From Rubrivivax sp. (GTDB taxonomy: Bacteria; Pseudomonadota; Gammaproteobacteria; Burkholderiales; Burkholderiaceae_C), in contig JAHBZT010000001.1 in the NCBI GenBank assembly GCA_019635315.1, positions 310,001-374,000 of the forward strand: a stretch of DNA of 64,000 bases, given 5' to 3'. A program made the translations under genes and the position numbers. The notes below the pieces were generated by a model. It was not told the DNA's origin. It did not search any database and saw only the letters and a list, made by a program, of their open reading frames with translations. Positions 28,300 to 38,503 of this stretch are shown piece by piece; positions within the stretch are counted from its first letter, which is position 1, and each line of letters opens with the position of its first letter.

Positions 28300-30567
28300 T
28301 CAGGCCGGCAGGTCCTGCATCGGCCGCGTCGCGGCCCAGGCCGCCGACGCGGCCGGGGTTTCGGCGCGCTCGCCGGCGGTCGCGCGCACGGTCTCGTCCA
28401 GCGCCGCGGCGGGCATCCCGTCGGCACCGTCGCCCGCGCCGTCGGGGGCGGCGCGCGGCCCGGCGATCTGCTGCAGCGTGAAGACCCCGTCGCGGCGCGC
28501 GCGCTCGGGGTCGGCCAGCGCCTCGTGCAGTGCCGCCGTGCTCTCGACCGCCGCGGCGATCACGCCGACGGCGCGGTTGCGGCCCTGGTGCTTGGCCATG
28601 TACAGCGCCATGTCGACGAGGTCGACCGCGCGCTGCAGCGACAGCGGCAGGCCGGCCGGCGGCAGCGGAAAGGCGCCGAAGCCGACCGAGACGGTGGTGC
28701 GCCGCGGGGTGCCGGCGCCGTCGCCGGCGGGCAGCGGCGCGCCGCCGACGGCCTGCAGCACGCGCGCCGCGAGCTCCGCCGCGGCGGCCGGCGCGCGCTC
28801 GGGCGCCCGTGGCGGCATCAGCACCAGGAATTCCTCGCCGCCCCAGCGCACGACGAGGTCGTCGTCGCGCACGACGCCGGCGAGCCGGCGCGCCACCTCG
28901 GCGATCACCGCGTCGCCGGCGGCATGGCCGTGGCGGTCGTTGACCTGCTTGAAGTGGTCGATGTCCACCAGCAGCAGCGCGCCGGCGAAGCGGCGGTCCA
29001 GTCCCTGCGCCGCGGCCCGCTCGTGCAGCGCGCGCCGGTTGGCCAGCCCGGTCAGCGGATCGCGCTGGCTGCGCTCGCGCAGCAGCAGGTGGTTGTGCTG
29101 CAGCCGGCGGTTGGCGACATGCACGCGGCGGTACAGCAGCGCCACCAGCAGCACCGCCAGCGCCAGCGCGGCGGCGCCGCCCATCCACACCTGCTGCATC
29201 GCCGCCCGGTTCTCGATCTGCGCGCCCATCAGCGCGTTGTCGCGCGCCAGCTGTGCCAGCCGGCGCTGCTGGGCCTCGTGGTCGTGGCGCTCGCGCAGCT
29301 GGGCGAGCGCGGCCTCGCGGTTGGCCGCCATCATCTGCGCGGCCAGCGCGCGCTCGCGGTGGTACAGCGCGAGCGCGGTGCGCAGCGCCCCGGCGGCGGC
29401 GAAGGCGTCGGCGAATTCGCGCAGCACGCCGGCCTCGTCGGCGGTGACGCCGCTGGCGCGGTAGTCGGCCAGCAGCGTGTCCAGCGTCTTCAGCGCCGCC
29501 TCGCCCTCGCCAAGGCCGATGCGCGCCAGCGCCGCGTTGTGCAGCAGCGCGCGCTCGAGCCGGCGGTCGCCGGCGCGGCGCGCCACCGGCAGCGCACGCT
29601 CGACGGCGGCCAGCGCCTGGCGCGGCCGGCCCTCGTGCACGTCGAGGTCGCTCAGGTTGGCCAGCAGCACCGCGGCCAGGCGCGGCGAGCGCGCCTGCTC
29701 GGCGAAGTCCAGGCCCTGCTCGGTGACGCGGCGCGCGCCGGCGAGGTCGCCGCGGCGCCGGTGCAGGCGCAGTTCGTAGATGTGCACGCGGGCCAGTGTC
29801 TGCGGCGCGCCGGCCAGCCGCGCCAGGCGCTGGGCCTGCGCCAGGTGCTGCTGCTCGGCGCCGGCATCGCCCAGCTCGCCGGCCAGGTCGGCGGCCATCG
29901 CCAGCGCCCAGGCCTGGCGGTGGTCGTCGCCGAGGTGGCGCGCCAGCTCCGCGGCCGCCAGCGCATGGCCGAGCGCGGTGCTCGGGTGGCCGCGCAGCGC
30001 GTCGTGGCGCGCCAGCAGCTGCAGCGCGCGCCAGGTCGAGCGCAGGTCGCAGGCCTCGTGGGCCGGGCACAGCTGGCGGTAGGCCTGCAGCGCGTCGCGC
30101 CCGGCCTCGGCCGCCAGCGCGGTGTCGCCATGGGCGTCGGCCAGTGCGGCCTGCACCAGCCGCCGGTCGGCGGCGGCCAGCGCGTCGTCGGCGGCAAAGG
30201 CGTCCAGCGCGGCCGCGGTCTGCCCGTCGCGGCCGGCGCTGGCGGCGACCAGCGCGCGCGCCAGCTCGAGTGCGCGCCGTTCGCTGGCCACCGCCGGCAG
30301 ATGCGCGACCCGCGGCTGCAGCGTGGCCAGCGTGGCCAGCGCCTGGTCCGGCTCCTCGTAGCCCCGGCGCACCTGCTGGTCGAGCAGCGCCTGCCAGCTG
30401 GCCAGCGCGTGAACCTTCGCCTGGTCGGGCAGCGGCGCGTGCAGCGCCAGCGCCGGCAGCGCGGCGGCGAGCAGCCATGCCGGCAGCGCCGAGCGCAGCA
30501 CGCGCAGCGCCCGCCGCCGGCCGGCAGCCCGCCACGCCGTCGCCGCGTCCGGCATCGGCCCGCTCAC
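28300..30567 (-). CDS. TPR-linked diguanylate cyclase
   Basis: 755 residues from GTG 30567, chosen because GGAGGG stands seven bases upstream; an ATG 12 bases later is too far from it. An N-terminal signal or membrane segment is followed by about 400 residues of TPR-like helical repeats (for example LANLSDLDVHEGRPRQALAAVERAL), a transmembrane helix near 480 and a GGDEF domain. The active motif is WGGEEFLVL with DIDHFKQVND before it, so c-di-GMP synthesis is expected. A low-complexity tail of about 100 residues follows the catalytic domain. It is the second of two tandem paralogues. Confidence 0.9.
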   Translation of the reverse strand: MSGPMPDAATAWRAAGRRRALRVLRSALPAWLLAAALPALALHAPLPDQAKVHALASWQALLDQQVRRGYEEPDQALATLATLQPRVAHLPAVASERRALELARALVAASAGRDGQTAAALDAFAADDALAAADRRLVQAALADAHGDTALAAEAGRDALQAYRQLCPAHEACDLRSTWRALQLLARHDALRGHPSTALGHALAAAELARHLGDDHRQAWALAMAADLAGELGDAGAEQQHLAQAQRLARLAGAPQTLARVHIYELRLHRRRGDLAGARRVTEQGLDFAEQARSPRLAAVLLANLSDLDVHEGRPRQALAAVERALPVARRAGDRRLERALLHNAALARIGLGEGEAALKTLDTLLADYRASGVTADEAGVLREFADAFAAAGALRTALALYHRERALAAQMMAANREAALAQLRERHDHEAQQRRLAQLARDNALMGAQIENRAAMQQVWMGGAAALALAVLLVALLYRRVHVANRRLQHNHLLLRERSQRDPLTGLANRRALHERAAAQGLDRRFAGALLLVDIDHFKQVNDRHGHAAGDAVIAEVARRLAGVVRDDDLVVRWGGEEFLVLMPPRAPERAPAAAAELAARVLQAVGGAPLPAGDGAGTPRRTTVSVGFGAFPLPPAGLPLSLQRAVDLVDMALYMAKHQGRNRAVGVIAAAVESTAALHEALADPERARRDGVFTLQQIAGPRAAPDGAGDGADGMPAAALDETVRATAGERAETPAASAAWAATRPMQDLPA

Positions 30568-30625
30568 GGGACGACCCTCCGCGCTGCGCGCGCCGGGACG
30601 AGCGCCTGGGAGCGGCCCGGCGCGC

Positions 30626-32809
30626 TCATGCCGCAGCCACCGGTTCGGCCGCCTCGGCGCCACCCGCCCGCCCCGCCCGGCCAGCGGCGGTGGGGTGCTG
30701 CGGACCACGCAGCTGCGCCAGCTCGGCGCGGCCGGCGCGCCACGCCGCCTCCAGGGCGGCCGCCGGCTGCGCCGGCGCGGCGTCGGCGGCAGGCGGCTGC
30801 GGCCAGGCGCGCAGGCCGCAGGCCCGGTTGCGCCCCTGCGCCTTGGCCAGGTACATCGCGCTGTCGACCAGGTCGACGGCGCGCTCCCAGCCCACCGGCT
30901 GGCACGCCGGCGGCAGCGGGAAGGTCGCGAAGCCGATCGACGCCGTGACCGCCAGGCGCAGCCGCCCGACGGCGACCGGCTCGCCGCCGACGACCTCCAG
31001 CAGCCGCTGCGCCAGCGCCTCGACCGCGGCCGCCGGCAGCGCCGGCACGAGCACCAGGAATTCCTCGCCGCCCCAGCGCACGACGAGGTCCTCGTCGCGC
31101 AGCACGCCCGCCACGCGCTGCGCCAGCTCGACCAGCACGGCGTCGCCGGCGGCATGGCCATGCTCGTCGTTGATGCGCTTGAAGTGGTCGATGTCGATGA
31201 CCAGCAGCGAACCCTCGAACGCCGCACCGGCCGCCGGCCCCTGCTGCGCCAGGTGGCGCAGCAGGTGGCGCCGGTTGGCCAGGCCGGTCAGCGGGTCGCG
31301 CTCGCTGGCGCGTTCCAGCGCCAGGTTGCTGCTGGCCAGGCTGCGGTTGCTGGCGCCCAGCCGGCGCAGCAGCACCGCGACGACGGCCAGCAGCAGCCCG
31401 CCGGCGGCGACGCCGACCGCCCACAGGCCCTGCTGCAGGTCGCGCGCCAGCAGCTGCTGCTCCTTCAGCGCACGCTCGGTCTGCAGCAGTGCCAGTTCGC
31501 GCTCGCGGCGCTCGGCGTCGAAGGCCTCCTGCAGCTCCAGCACCGCCTGCTGGTGGCTCTGGCGGAAGACCTCGTCGGCCAGCCGCCGGTGCTCGCTCAG
31601 CGCGGCCCAGGCCTCGGGCAGGAAGCCGGCCTTCTCCAGGTACAGCCCGAGCTCGCGCCGGATCTCCGACACGTTGGTCAGCGCGCCGGCGCGCTGCTCG
31701 ATGACCAGGCTGTCCTGCACCAGCGCCAGGCCCTCGTCGCGCCGGCCCATCGAGATCAGCGCCAGGCCGGCATTCGTCAGCGCGACCGACTCGATGGTGG
31801 CGTCGCGCACCTCGCGTGCCAGCGGCAGCGCCTGGCGCGCGAGGGCCAGCGCGGTCGCCCAGTCGCCCTGCTTCAGGTAGTGGTCGGCCAGGTTGGCCAG
31901 CGTCAGCGCCTCGTCGCGCGGCGCGTCGGCGCGGCGCGCCTGCTCGACGGCCTGCTGCATGACCTGCAGCTCCTCGCCGCGCCGGCCGCGGGCGCCGAGC
32001 AGCATGCCCTGCGTGGTCAGCGCGCCGGACAGCGCCAGCGCGTCGCCGGCGGCCAGGCGCATCGCCTCCTGGTTGACGCGCCAGGCGGTGTCGTGCTGCT
32101 GGGCCAGCAGCAGCGCATAGGCGAGCCGGCTGCGCGCGTCGGCGCGGCGCCAGTCCTCGCCCAGCGCGTCGGCCAGGTTGACGGCGCGCTGGTGCTGCCG
32201 CACCGCGTCGTCCAGCCGCCCCAGCGAGAGCAGCGCGCGGCCATGCGTGATGGCCAGGCGCAGCTGCAGCAGCGGCGAGGCCTGGGCCGGCAGCCGGGCC
32301 GTGGCGTCGGCGAGCAGGCGGTCGGCGCGCCCCAGCGCGCCATGCTGCGCCTGCCAGGCGGCACGCAGCAGCAGCGCGGCGGCGGCCGCCGGCGCGCCGG
32401 CGCCGCCGGTCGCGGCGAGCTCGCGGGCCACGCCCTCCACCGCCACCGCGTCGCCGGCGACGACCAGCATCATGCCGCGCAGCGTCAGCAGTTCGGTGCG
32501 TGCGGCGGCGCCGGCCCGCGCCGGCAGCGCGGCCAGCGCGGCGTCGAGCGCGGCGACGGCGGCCAGCGGCCGGCCGCGCCAGCGGCGTTCGATCTCGGCG
32601 ACCGTGGTCGGTGCAACGGCGGCTGCGCCGGCGGACGTGACGGCGGGCGGGGCGGTCGCCGCCAGTGCGGCGCGCGCCGGCGCCGGCGCGAGCGCGGCCG
32701 CCTGCAGCACGGCCAGCGCGGCGGCGACCGGCCACACGCGCGGCGCCGCCAGCGCGCGGCCCGCGCGCCGACCCCAGCCCCTGAGCGACCCGACCCTCAT
32801 CGACGGCAT
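30626..32809 (-). CDS. TPR-linked diguanylate cyclase (paralogue)
   Basis: About 727 residues with the same layout as the downstream gene: a signal or membrane segment (about 20-45), TPR-like repeats, a coiled coil (QAVLELQEAFDAERRERELALLQTERALKEQ), a transmembrane helix near residue 500 and a GGDEF domain with WGGEEFLVLVP and DIDHFKRINDEHGHAAGD. An Ala/Pro-rich tail follows. The start is uncertain: ATG 32809 or 32800, neither with a strong ribosome site. Periplasmic TPRs probably sense a ligand or partner protein. Confidence 0.88.
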   Translation of the reverse strand: MPSMRVGSLRGWGRRAGRALAAPRVWPVAAALAVLQAAALAPAPARAALAATAPPAVTSAGAAAVAPTTVAEIERRWRGRPLAAVAALDAALAALPARAGAAARTELLTLRGMMLVVAGDAVAVEGVARELAATGGAGAPAAAAALLLRAAWQAQHGALGRADRLLADATARLPAQASPLLQLRLAITHGRALLSLGRLDDAVRQHQRAVNLADALGEDWRRADARSRLAYALLLAQQHDTAWRVNQEAMRLAAGDALALSGALTTQGMLLGARGRRGEELQVMQQAVEQARRADAPRDEALTLANLADHYLKQGDWATALALARQALPLAREVRDATIESVALTNAGLALISMGRRDEGLALVQDSLVIEQRAGALTNVSEIRRELGLYLEKAGFLPEAWAALSEHRRLADEVFRQSHQQAVLELQEAFDAERRERELALLQTERALKEQQLLARDLQQGLWAVGVAAGGLLLAVVAVLLRRLGASNRSLASSNLALERASERDPLTGLANRRHLLRHLAQQGPAAGAAFEGSLLVIDIDHFKRINDEHGHAAGDAVLVELAQRVAGVLRDEDLVVRWGGEEFLVLVPALPAAAVEALAQRLLEVVGGEPVAVGRLRLAVTASIGFATFPLPPACQPVGWERAVDLVDSAMYLAKAQGRNRACGLRAWPQPPAADAAPAQPAAALEAAWRAGRAELAQLRGPQHPTAAGRAGRAGGAEAAEPVAAA

Positions 32810-33000
32810 TTCGGCCGTTGGCCGGCGGGCTTGAGGCGCGCGGTGTCGCGGCCGCGCGCAGCACGCGGCCGGACCCGCAGGCCCTGGCCCCAGGCGGGAC
32901 CTGTCGCGCGCGCGACAGCCCCGGTGCGGGATCGCCCGCTTGTCGCCCCGCGGCGTGGCGCGCACGCTGGCGCGCCCGTGAAACTCGACAGGAGACGACC

Positions 33001-34005
33001 ATGCCCCGCCCGCTGTATCCCACCCGCCGGCGCGTGCTGCACAGCGCCGCGCTGGCCGCCGGAACCCTGGCCGCCCCGGCCGCGCTGTGGTCGACCGCGG
33101 CGCGCGCGCAGGCCGCCTGGCCCAGCCAGCCGGTGAAGCTGATGATCGCCTTCCCGCCCGGCGGCCCGACCGACATGACGATGCGCGTGCTGGCCGACAA
33201 CGCGAGCAAGCTGATCGGCCAGCAGGTCATCGTCGAGAACCGCCCTGGCGCCGGCGGCACGCTGCCGGCGCAGCAGCTGCTGAGCGCAGCGCCCGACGGC
33301 CACACGCTGGCGCAGATCCCGCTGGGCGTCTTCCGCCTGCCCTACACGACGCGCATCACCTGGGACCCGGTGAAGGACCTCACCTACATCCTGGGCGTCA
33401 CCGGCTATGCCTTCGGCGTCGTGGTGCCGGCCGACGGGCCGATCAAGACCTGGGCCGACTTCGTGGCCTACGCCAAGGCCAACCCGGGCAAGCTGGCCTA
33501 CGGCAGCACCGGCGTGCTGACCAGCCCGCACCTGACGATGGAGGACATCGCGCAGCGCCTGGGCCTGCAGCTGAACCACATCCCGTACAAGGGCAGCGCC
33601 GACCTGATGCAGAGCATCCTGGGCGGTCAGATCATGGCCGCGGCCGACAGCACCGGCTTCGCGCCGCATGTCGCCAGCGGCAAGCTGCGCGTGCTCAACA
33701 CCTGGGGCGCGCAGCGGCTGGCCAAGTTTCCCGACGTGCCGACGCTGACCGAGCTGGGCATCCCGCTGGTGCAGGCCTCGCCCTACGGCATCGGCGGGCC
33801 CAAGGGCATGGCGCCGGCGCTGGTGCAGCGCATCCACGACGCCTTCAAGCAGGCCATGCAGATGCCCAACCACGTCGAGGCGCTGGCCAGGTTCGACCAG
33901 CAGCTGATGCCGATGAACCCGGCCGAGTACACGCGCTTCGCCGAGGAGACCTTCCAGCGCGAGAAGGCGCTGGTCGAGAAGCTGGGGCTGGCGAAGCCGA
34001 ACTGA
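33001..34005 (+). CDS. Bug-family binding protein (second copy)
   Basis: 334 residues with a Tat-like signal (TRRRVLHSAALAAGTLAAPAALWSTAARAQ), mature start WPSQPVKLMIAFPPGGPTDMTMR and ligand loop PGAGGTLPAQQLLSAAPDGHT. ATG 33001 follows GGAGACGACC. It is an orphan periplasmic carboxylate binder like the protein at 24837 but only distantly similar to it. It is divergent from the GGDEF pair and followed on the same strand by the metzincin gene. Confidence 0.93.
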   Translation: MPRPLYPTRRRVLHSAALAAGTLAAPAALWSTAARAQAAWPSQPVKLMIAFPPGGPTDMTMRVLADNASKLIGQQVIVENRPGAGGTLPAQQLLSAAPDGHTLAQIPLGVFRLPYTTRITWDPVKDLTYILGVTGYAFGVVVPADGPIKTWADFVAYAKANPGKLAYGSTGVLTSPHLTMEDIAQRLGLQLNHIPYKGSADLMQSILGGQIMAAADSTGFAPHVASGKLRVLNTWGAQRLAKFPDVPTLTELGIPLVQASPYGIGGPKGMAPALVQRIHDAFKQAMQMPNHVEALARFDQQLMPMNPAEYTRFAEETFQREKALVEKLGLAKPN

Positions 34006-34090
34006 GCGACGCCGGCACGCCGTGAACTAGGGAGCGCGCGCCGCGGCGCGCTCGCCTACAGTGGTCCGCACCGTCACGAGGACCACGACC

Positions 34091-35116
34091 ATGGCACGCC
34101 CGCATGTCTGCTTCGACCGCATCCTGCCGCGCGAACTGTTCCGGCCGCAGGCCACCGAGCGCCGCGCCGGCCGCACGCGTGCCATATCGCCGATCGGCAA
34201 GGCCTGGATGAACGGCAGCACGCTGCGCGTGCGCTTCATCGGCGGCACGACGGCGCAGCGCGCGAAGGCCAAGGAGCAGGCCGGCTGGTGGGAGGCGGTG
34301 GCCAACCTGAAGTTCGTCTTCGATGACGCGCCGGACGCCGAGATCCGCATCGCCTTCGACCCCAACGACGGCGCCTGGTCCTACCTCGGCACCGACTGCC
34401 GCAGCATCCCGCTGGACGAGCCGACGATGAACCTGGGCTTCCTGGACGGCGGCACCGCGGCGCACGAGTTCGGCCATGCCATCGGCCTGGCCCACGAGCA
34501 CCAGAACCCGGCCGGCGGCATCCAGTGGAACGAGGCGGTGGTGATCCGCGAGATGGCCGGGTCGCCGAATTTCTGGGACGCGCGCACGACGCGGCACAAC
34601 ATCCTCGAGCGCTACCGTGCCGACCAGATCCACGGCACGGCCTTCGACCCCAAGTCCATCATGCTGTACTTCTTCCCGGCCGAGTGGACGACCAACGGCA
34701 TCGGCACCGAGGCCAACGAGGTGCTGTCGGACCTGGACCGTGCCTTCGTCGGCGGCGCGAAGATGTACCCGAAGAAGACCGCGCCGACCGTGGACACGGC
34801 GGTCGAGCTGCAGGTCGGCGCGCGCCGGCGCACCAAGGCGGCGATCGGCAAGGCCGGCGAGGAGGACCTGTTCCGCTTCACCGTGAAGACCGCCGGCAAG
34901 CACCAGATCGACACCGCCGGCCCCAGCGACCTAGTGATGAAGCTGTTCGGCCCCGACAGCCCGACCGCGCTGATCGCCGAGGACGACGATTCGGGCACCA
35001 GCCTGAATGCGCGCATCGTCGCGCCGCTGGAGCCCGGGCAGTACTGGGCGCAGGTGCGGCACTACAACCGCGCCAGCGGCGTCGGCGACTACACGATCCG
35101 CGTGCGGCGCCTGTAG
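34091..35116 (+). CDS. Metzincin-like zinc metalloprotease with C-terminal PPC domain
   Basis: 341 residues. The zinc site HEFGHAIGLAHEH (H125, E126, H129, H135) is the extended astacin/matrixin motif HExxHxxGxxH, and SIMLYFFP supplies the Met-turn. Residues about 235-341 look like a bacterial pre-peptidase C-terminal (PPC) domain (EEDLFRFTVKTAGKHQID and GQYWAQVRHYN). The N-terminus shows no signal peptide. ATG 34091 follows GACCACGACC with no strong ribosome site; an in-frame ATG ten codons earlier also lacks a signal. Either it is exported by another route or acts inside the cell, which is odd for this family. Confidence 0.88.
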   Translation: MARPHVCFDRILPRELFRPQATERRAGRTRAISPIGKAWMNGSTLRVRFIGGTTAQRAKAKEQAGWWEAVANLKFVFDDAPDAEIRIAFDPNDGAWSYLGTDCRSIPLDEPTMNLGFLDGGTAAHEFGHAIGLAHEHQNPAGGIQWNEAVVIREMAGSPNFWDARTTRHNILERYRADQIHGTAFDPKSIMLYFFPAEWTTNGIGTEANEVLSDLDRAFVGGAKMYPKKTAPTVDTAVELQVGARRRTKAAIGKAGEEDLFRFTVKTAGKHQIDTAGPSDLVMKLFGPDSPTALIAEDDDSGTSLNARIVAPLEPGQYWAQVRHYNRASGVGDYTIRVRRL

Positions 35117-35230
35117 CGCGCGGCTGCCGCCCATGCGCCGCCGCCGGCCGGCGCTCGTCCGTGCCTGCACGACGGCCGGCGCCGGCGCCTGCGGCCGCGC
35201 CGGCCCGGCCACCCGCGCCTGCCGCGTCAG

Positions 35231-36517
35231 TCAGTTGGTGCCGCCGCGCCGCAGCAGCAGGTGCAGCAGGATGGCACCGAAGGTCGCGGTGCCGATGCCG
35301 CCGAAGGCGAAGTCGCCGAATTTCAGCGTGTAGTCGCCGGTGCCCAGCACCAGCGTGATCGCGGCGACGATGAGGTTGCGGTTGTCCGAGAAGTCGACCC
35401 GGTTGTCGACCCAGATCTTGGCGCCGGCGATCGCGATCAGGCCGAAGACGACGATGGACACGCCGCCCATCACCGCCAGCGGGATGGCCTGGATCAGCGC
35501 GCCGAACTTGGGGCTGAAGCCGAGCAGGATGGCGATCAGCGCGGCGACGACGAACATCGCGGTCGAGTAGATCTTGGTCGCGGCCATGACGCCGATGTTC
35601 TCCGCATAGGTCGTGACGCCGGTGCCGCCGCTGGCGCCCGAGACCATGGTCGCGACGCCGTCGCCGACGAAGGCGCGGCCGATGTACGGGTTCAGGTCGC
35701 GCCCGGTCATCGCCGCCACGGCCTTGATGTGGCCCAGGTTCTCGGCCACCAGGATGATGGCCACCGGCGCGATCAGCAGCATGGCCTTGGCCTCGAAGAC
35801 CGGCGCCGCGAAGTTGGGCAGGCCGAACCAGGCGGCATTGGCGATGCCCGACAGGTCCACCGGCTTGCCCAGGCCGAGGCCGTTGGTCAGCACGGCATAG
35901 ACGAGGCTCGCGACGATGAGGCCGACCAGGATCAGCAGCCGCTGCACCATGCCACGCGTATAGACCGCGACGAGGCCGACGCAGACGAAGGTCAGGCCCT
36001 GCATCCAGGCGTCGAAGGGGGTCGGCGCCATGTTCTTGATCGGGATGCCGGCCAGGTTGAGGCCGATCACCGCGACGACCGCACCGGTGACCACCGGCGG
36101 CATCAGCGTCTCGATCCACTTCGTGCCGCTGGCCATCACGACCAGCCCGATCAGCGTGTACAGCACGCCGCAGGCGACGATGCCACCCAGCGCGACGCCC
36201 AGGTTGGCATTCGCCCCCGGCCCGGCATAGCCGGTGGCCGCGATGACGACGCCGATGAAGGCGAAGCTGGAACCCAGGTAGCTGGGCACGCGGCCGCCGA
36301 CCAGCACGAAGAAGATCAGCGTGCCGATGCCGCTCATCAGGATCGCGACGTTGGGGTCGAAGCCCATCAGGATGGGCGCCAGCACGGTGGCGCCGAACAT
36401 CGCGATGACATGCTGCACGCCCATCGCCGCGGTCTGCGGCCAGGGCAGGCGTTCGTCGGGCGCGACGACGGTCGCGGGGCCGGGCGCGACTTCGCGCCAC
36501 GAGGTCAGCAGGCTCAT
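35231..36517 (-). CDS. Uracil/xanthine permease, NCS2 family
   Basis: 428 residues with 12-14 membrane spans. Family signatures: [26 protein letters not shown] at the N-terminus, [12 protein letters not shown] (conserved Glu of UraA-like carriers) and [20 protein letters not shown] with the second conserved Glu. It imports uracil or xanthine with protons. The ATG follows a strong AGGAGGAG site six bases upstream. It is separate from the convergent metzincin gene by about 115 bases of GC-rich inverted repeat. Confidence 0.95.
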   Translation of the reverse strand: MSLLTSWREVAPGPATVVAPDERLPWPQTAAMGVQHVIAMFGATVLAPILMGFDPNVAILMSGIGTLIFFVLVGGRVPSYLGSSFAFIGVVIAATGYAGPGANANLGVALGGIVACGVLYTLIGLVVMASGTKWIETLMPPVVTGAVVAVIGLNLAGIPIKNMAPTPFDAWMQGLTFVCVGLVAVYTRGMVQRLLILVGLIVASLVYAVLTNGLGLGKPVDLSGIANAAWFGLPNFAAPVFEAKAMLLIAPVAIILVAENLGHIKAVAAMTGRDLNPYIGRAFVGDGVATMVSGASGGTGVTTYAENIGVMAATKIYSTAMFVVAALIAILLGFSPKFGALIQAIPLAVMGGVSIVVFGLIAIAGAKIWVDNRVDFSDNRNLIVAAITLVLGTGDYTLKFGDFAFGGIGTATFGAILLHLLLRRGGTN

Positions 36518-36764
36518 GGGGTTCTCCTCCTCGGGGTCGGGTTGTGGGCGGGCGTGATTCTGCGGCCGCGGCGGGTGCGGGGCGTCCGCGGGCCGTGGAC
36601 AGGGGCGTCCGTCAAATGGCGTAAGGGCTTGACCGGGCTGTAGGAGTTGTCAGGTGGTTCGCACGGCCGGCGCCACTCAGAATGGGGGCTAGGCAGACGA
36701 TGACGGGACAGGCGACATGCGCAGGCACCATGGTTGGCAAGCCCGGAAGACAGCAGGAGATCCG

Positions 36765-36802
36765 GGAGATCCGGGGTCAGGTCGGAGATCCGGGGTCAGG
36801 TC
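36765..36802 (+). repeat. Perfect 19-bp tandem duplication
   Basis: GGAGATCCGGGGTCAGGTC occurs twice back to back. Its second half is the left part of the REP-like repeat, so a partial REP stands directly upstream of a full one. Confidence 0.85.
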
Positions 36803-36814
36803 TTGCCTTTTGCC
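36792..36814 (+). repeat. REP-like repeat, copy 1
   Basis: 23-base unit: GGGGTCAGGTCTTGCC followed by TTTTGCC. Same unit at 38619, 38676, 40295 and, inverted, at 41198 and 41303. It lies 71 bases before the duplicated Rhs segment. Confidence 0.85.
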
Positions 36815-36885
36815 TCGTCTACCCGGAGACGGGCGCCGGAACTGAAGGGAGGCGAGGCTTGACCCCGGCCTGTCCCGCCTGCTCA

Positions 36886-37684
36886 CGCGCGACAGCGACG
36901 GGCGCATCCAGCAACTCGCCAGCCCGACGAGGCATGATCTGAGCTATGGCTACACGGCGGGACTCGACACCGTGACGACCATCACCGATGCCCTGTATCC
37001 GGCGCAGTCGTCCACGTTCGGCTACGACGGCGTGGACCGGCTGGTCGGCGTGCAGAAGACCGGCGACGACCAGGGCTTCGGCCTGGACGGCACGGGCAAC
37101 CGGACGGCGCACACGCGCCCCGGGACCAACGCGACATATGCCTACTACCCCGGGACGCACCGCCTGCATACGGTGGGCGCGCGCGTCTTCGGCTACGACG
37201 CCGCCGGCAACCTGCTCAGCGACGGCGGTCGCAGCTTCGCCTACGACGCCTTCGACCGCCTGGGCTACTTCGGTCTGGGCGGCACGCATGCCTATTACTC
37301 GAACAATGCGCGGGGGCAGCGCGTGCGCAAGCAGCTCGGCAGCCAGGACACGCGCTACGTCTACGGCATGGCCGGCGAGCTGCTGTACGAGTCGGGACCG
37401 ACGCCGACGCAGTATGTGTGGGTGGCCGGCGAGCTGCTGGGCATCGTGCGCGGCGGGGCCTTCTATGCCAGCCACAACGATCACCTGGGGCGACCGGAGG
37501 TGATGACCAACGCGTCCCAGGCGGTGGTCTGGTGTGCGAACAACCATGCCTTCGACCGAACCGTGGAGGAGGGGCCGGGCGGCGGCGTCTTTGGCGCCAT
37601 GAACGTGGGTTTCCCCGGGCAGTATTTCGATGCGGAGAGCGGGCTTTGGTACAACTGGAATCGGTACTATGACCCGAGTATTGG
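36886..37684 (+). repeat. Rhs core direct repeat, copy A
   Basis: 799 bases repeated at 38749-39547. The first 565 bases are identical; six substitutions lie between 37451 and 37573, then identity resumes to 37684, after which the sequences diverge through the core end into unrelated tips. Confidence 0.95.
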
Positions 37685-38084
37685 ACGGTACATTCAGTCC
37701 GATCCCATTGGGCTGGCAGGAGGGATCAATACGTATGCGTATGTGGGTGGGAACCCGATTAGCTACGTAGACCCTGAAGGTCTGGTGCTGCAGGCGATCG
37801 GTGGTGGGCTTGTCGGGGGCGCGTTTGGCGGGCTCGCTGGTGGAGCGGCGTACCTCGCTTCCGGTGGGAACTCATGGTCGGGTTTGGCCTACGCAGCAGG
37901 ATTGGGTGCTGTTGCAGGTGCTCTGATCGGAAGTGGTGTCGCCTTAGCAGCACCTGGCAGTGTTGCGGGCCTCGCAGGCCTTGCCCACGGAGCTAGGCTA
38001 GCAGCAAGGCCCAGACCCGCCGCAGCGGCAATGGCTGCAGGAGGTTTAGTGGCGCCCACCGAGGCGAACGGTTGCCCACGTTAA
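36972..38084 (+). CDS. 5'-truncated Rhs core protein with hydrophobic tip 1
   Basis: 370 residues from GTG 36972; the frame is open back to 36846 (reading [15 protein letters not shown]), so this is the 3' end of a once larger rhs gene. YD-type repeats ([27 protein letters not shown]) lead to the RHS core signature [20 protein letters not shown] then [10 protein letters not shown]. After [11 protein letters not shown] a roughly 100-residue tip is rich in GxxxG ([20 protein letters not shown]) and ends NGCPR. The hydrophobic glycine-zipper look suggests a membrane-acting toxin. No start, PAAR or N-terminal part is seen, so it is probably an orphan cassette. Codon use in the tip differs from the 70% GC host. 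Confidence 0.8.
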   Translation: MTTITDALYPAQSSTFGYDGVDRLVGVQKTGDDQGFGLDGTGNRTAHTRPGTNATYAYYPGTHRLHTVGARVFGYDAAGNLLSDGGRSFAYDAFDRLGYFGLGGTHAYYSNNARGQRVRKQLGSQDTRYVYGMAGELLYESGPTPTQYVWVAGELLGIVRGGAFYASHNDHLGRPEVMTNASQAVVWCANNHAFDRTVEEGPGGGVFGAMNVGFPGQYFDAESGLWYNWNRYYDPSIGRYIQSDPIGLAGGINTYAYVGGNPISYVDPEGLVLQAIGGGLVGGAFGGLAGGAAYLASGGNSWSGLAYAAGLGAVAGALIGSGVALAAPGSVAGLAGLAHGARLAARPRPAAAAMAAGGLVAPTEANGCPR

Positions 38085-38105
38085 TGTTGAGCCACGAGAA
38101 GTCAA

Positions 38106-38465
38106 ATGCACCTTGTGGAACCCGATCGGTCAAGGAATCGTCGACGACTCCTTGGGTTTAGCTTGCTCGTTCTCGCGATAGCGGTCTTTAGCTTCATGTG
38201 CGTCCCGATGTCGCCGGTCGCTTTCGCTAGCGCAGAACTGCGTAGAGGCGTTGCGCTTCTATGTGCCGTAGCGTTGGCGTTTGGCGTTGGATACCTGGCA
38301 GACGGCCGCTGGCTCGCTCCGATGGAACCATCGCCATGGAAAGCGGCAAAGCCGAGCGGCCGCGGCTGGGCTCGCTGGGTTATCGACATGACGGGAACAG
38401 TTGTGCTTTTGGCTGCGACTGCAAGCGGTCTATTTCTCGTCCTTCGCTTTGCATTCAGCGGGTAG
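38106..38465 (+). CDS. Small membrane protein, candidate immunity to tip 1
   Basis: 119 residues with three predicted hydrophobic segments (about 16-38, 44-65 and 92-116). No family recognised. It begins 22 bases after the Rhs tip stop, is on the same strand and has the same lower GC (about 55%). That place is where cognate immunity genes of Rhs toxins lie, and a membrane location fits protection from a membrane-inserting tip. Function is inferred from position only. Confidence 0.6.
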   Translation: MHLVEPDRSRNRRRLLGFSLLVLAIAVFSFMCVPMSPVAFASAELRRGVALLCAVALAFGVGYLADGRWLAPMEPSPWKAAKPSGRGWARWVIDMTGTVVLLAATASGLFLVLRFAFSG

Positions 38466-38503
38466 ATGAACAACGACCTCCGACCCCGGGGGTGGCGCCT
38501 GGG

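Larger units (their letters stand above)
36518..36845. other. Intergenic left edge of the Rhs/REP island
   Basis: No gene supported. It holds the promoter side of the NCS2 permease, a perfect 19-bp tandem repeat (36765-36783 and 36784-36802) and the first full REP-like repeat (36792-36814). An open frame leading into the first Rhs remnant begins at 36846 after a stop at 36843. Confidence 0.6.

Noticed and set aside
25949-30535. A 1528-residue TonB receptor fused to an N-terminal extension
   Set aside because: The extension is a shadow of the GGDEF gene. A signal peptide begins at ATG 28231.
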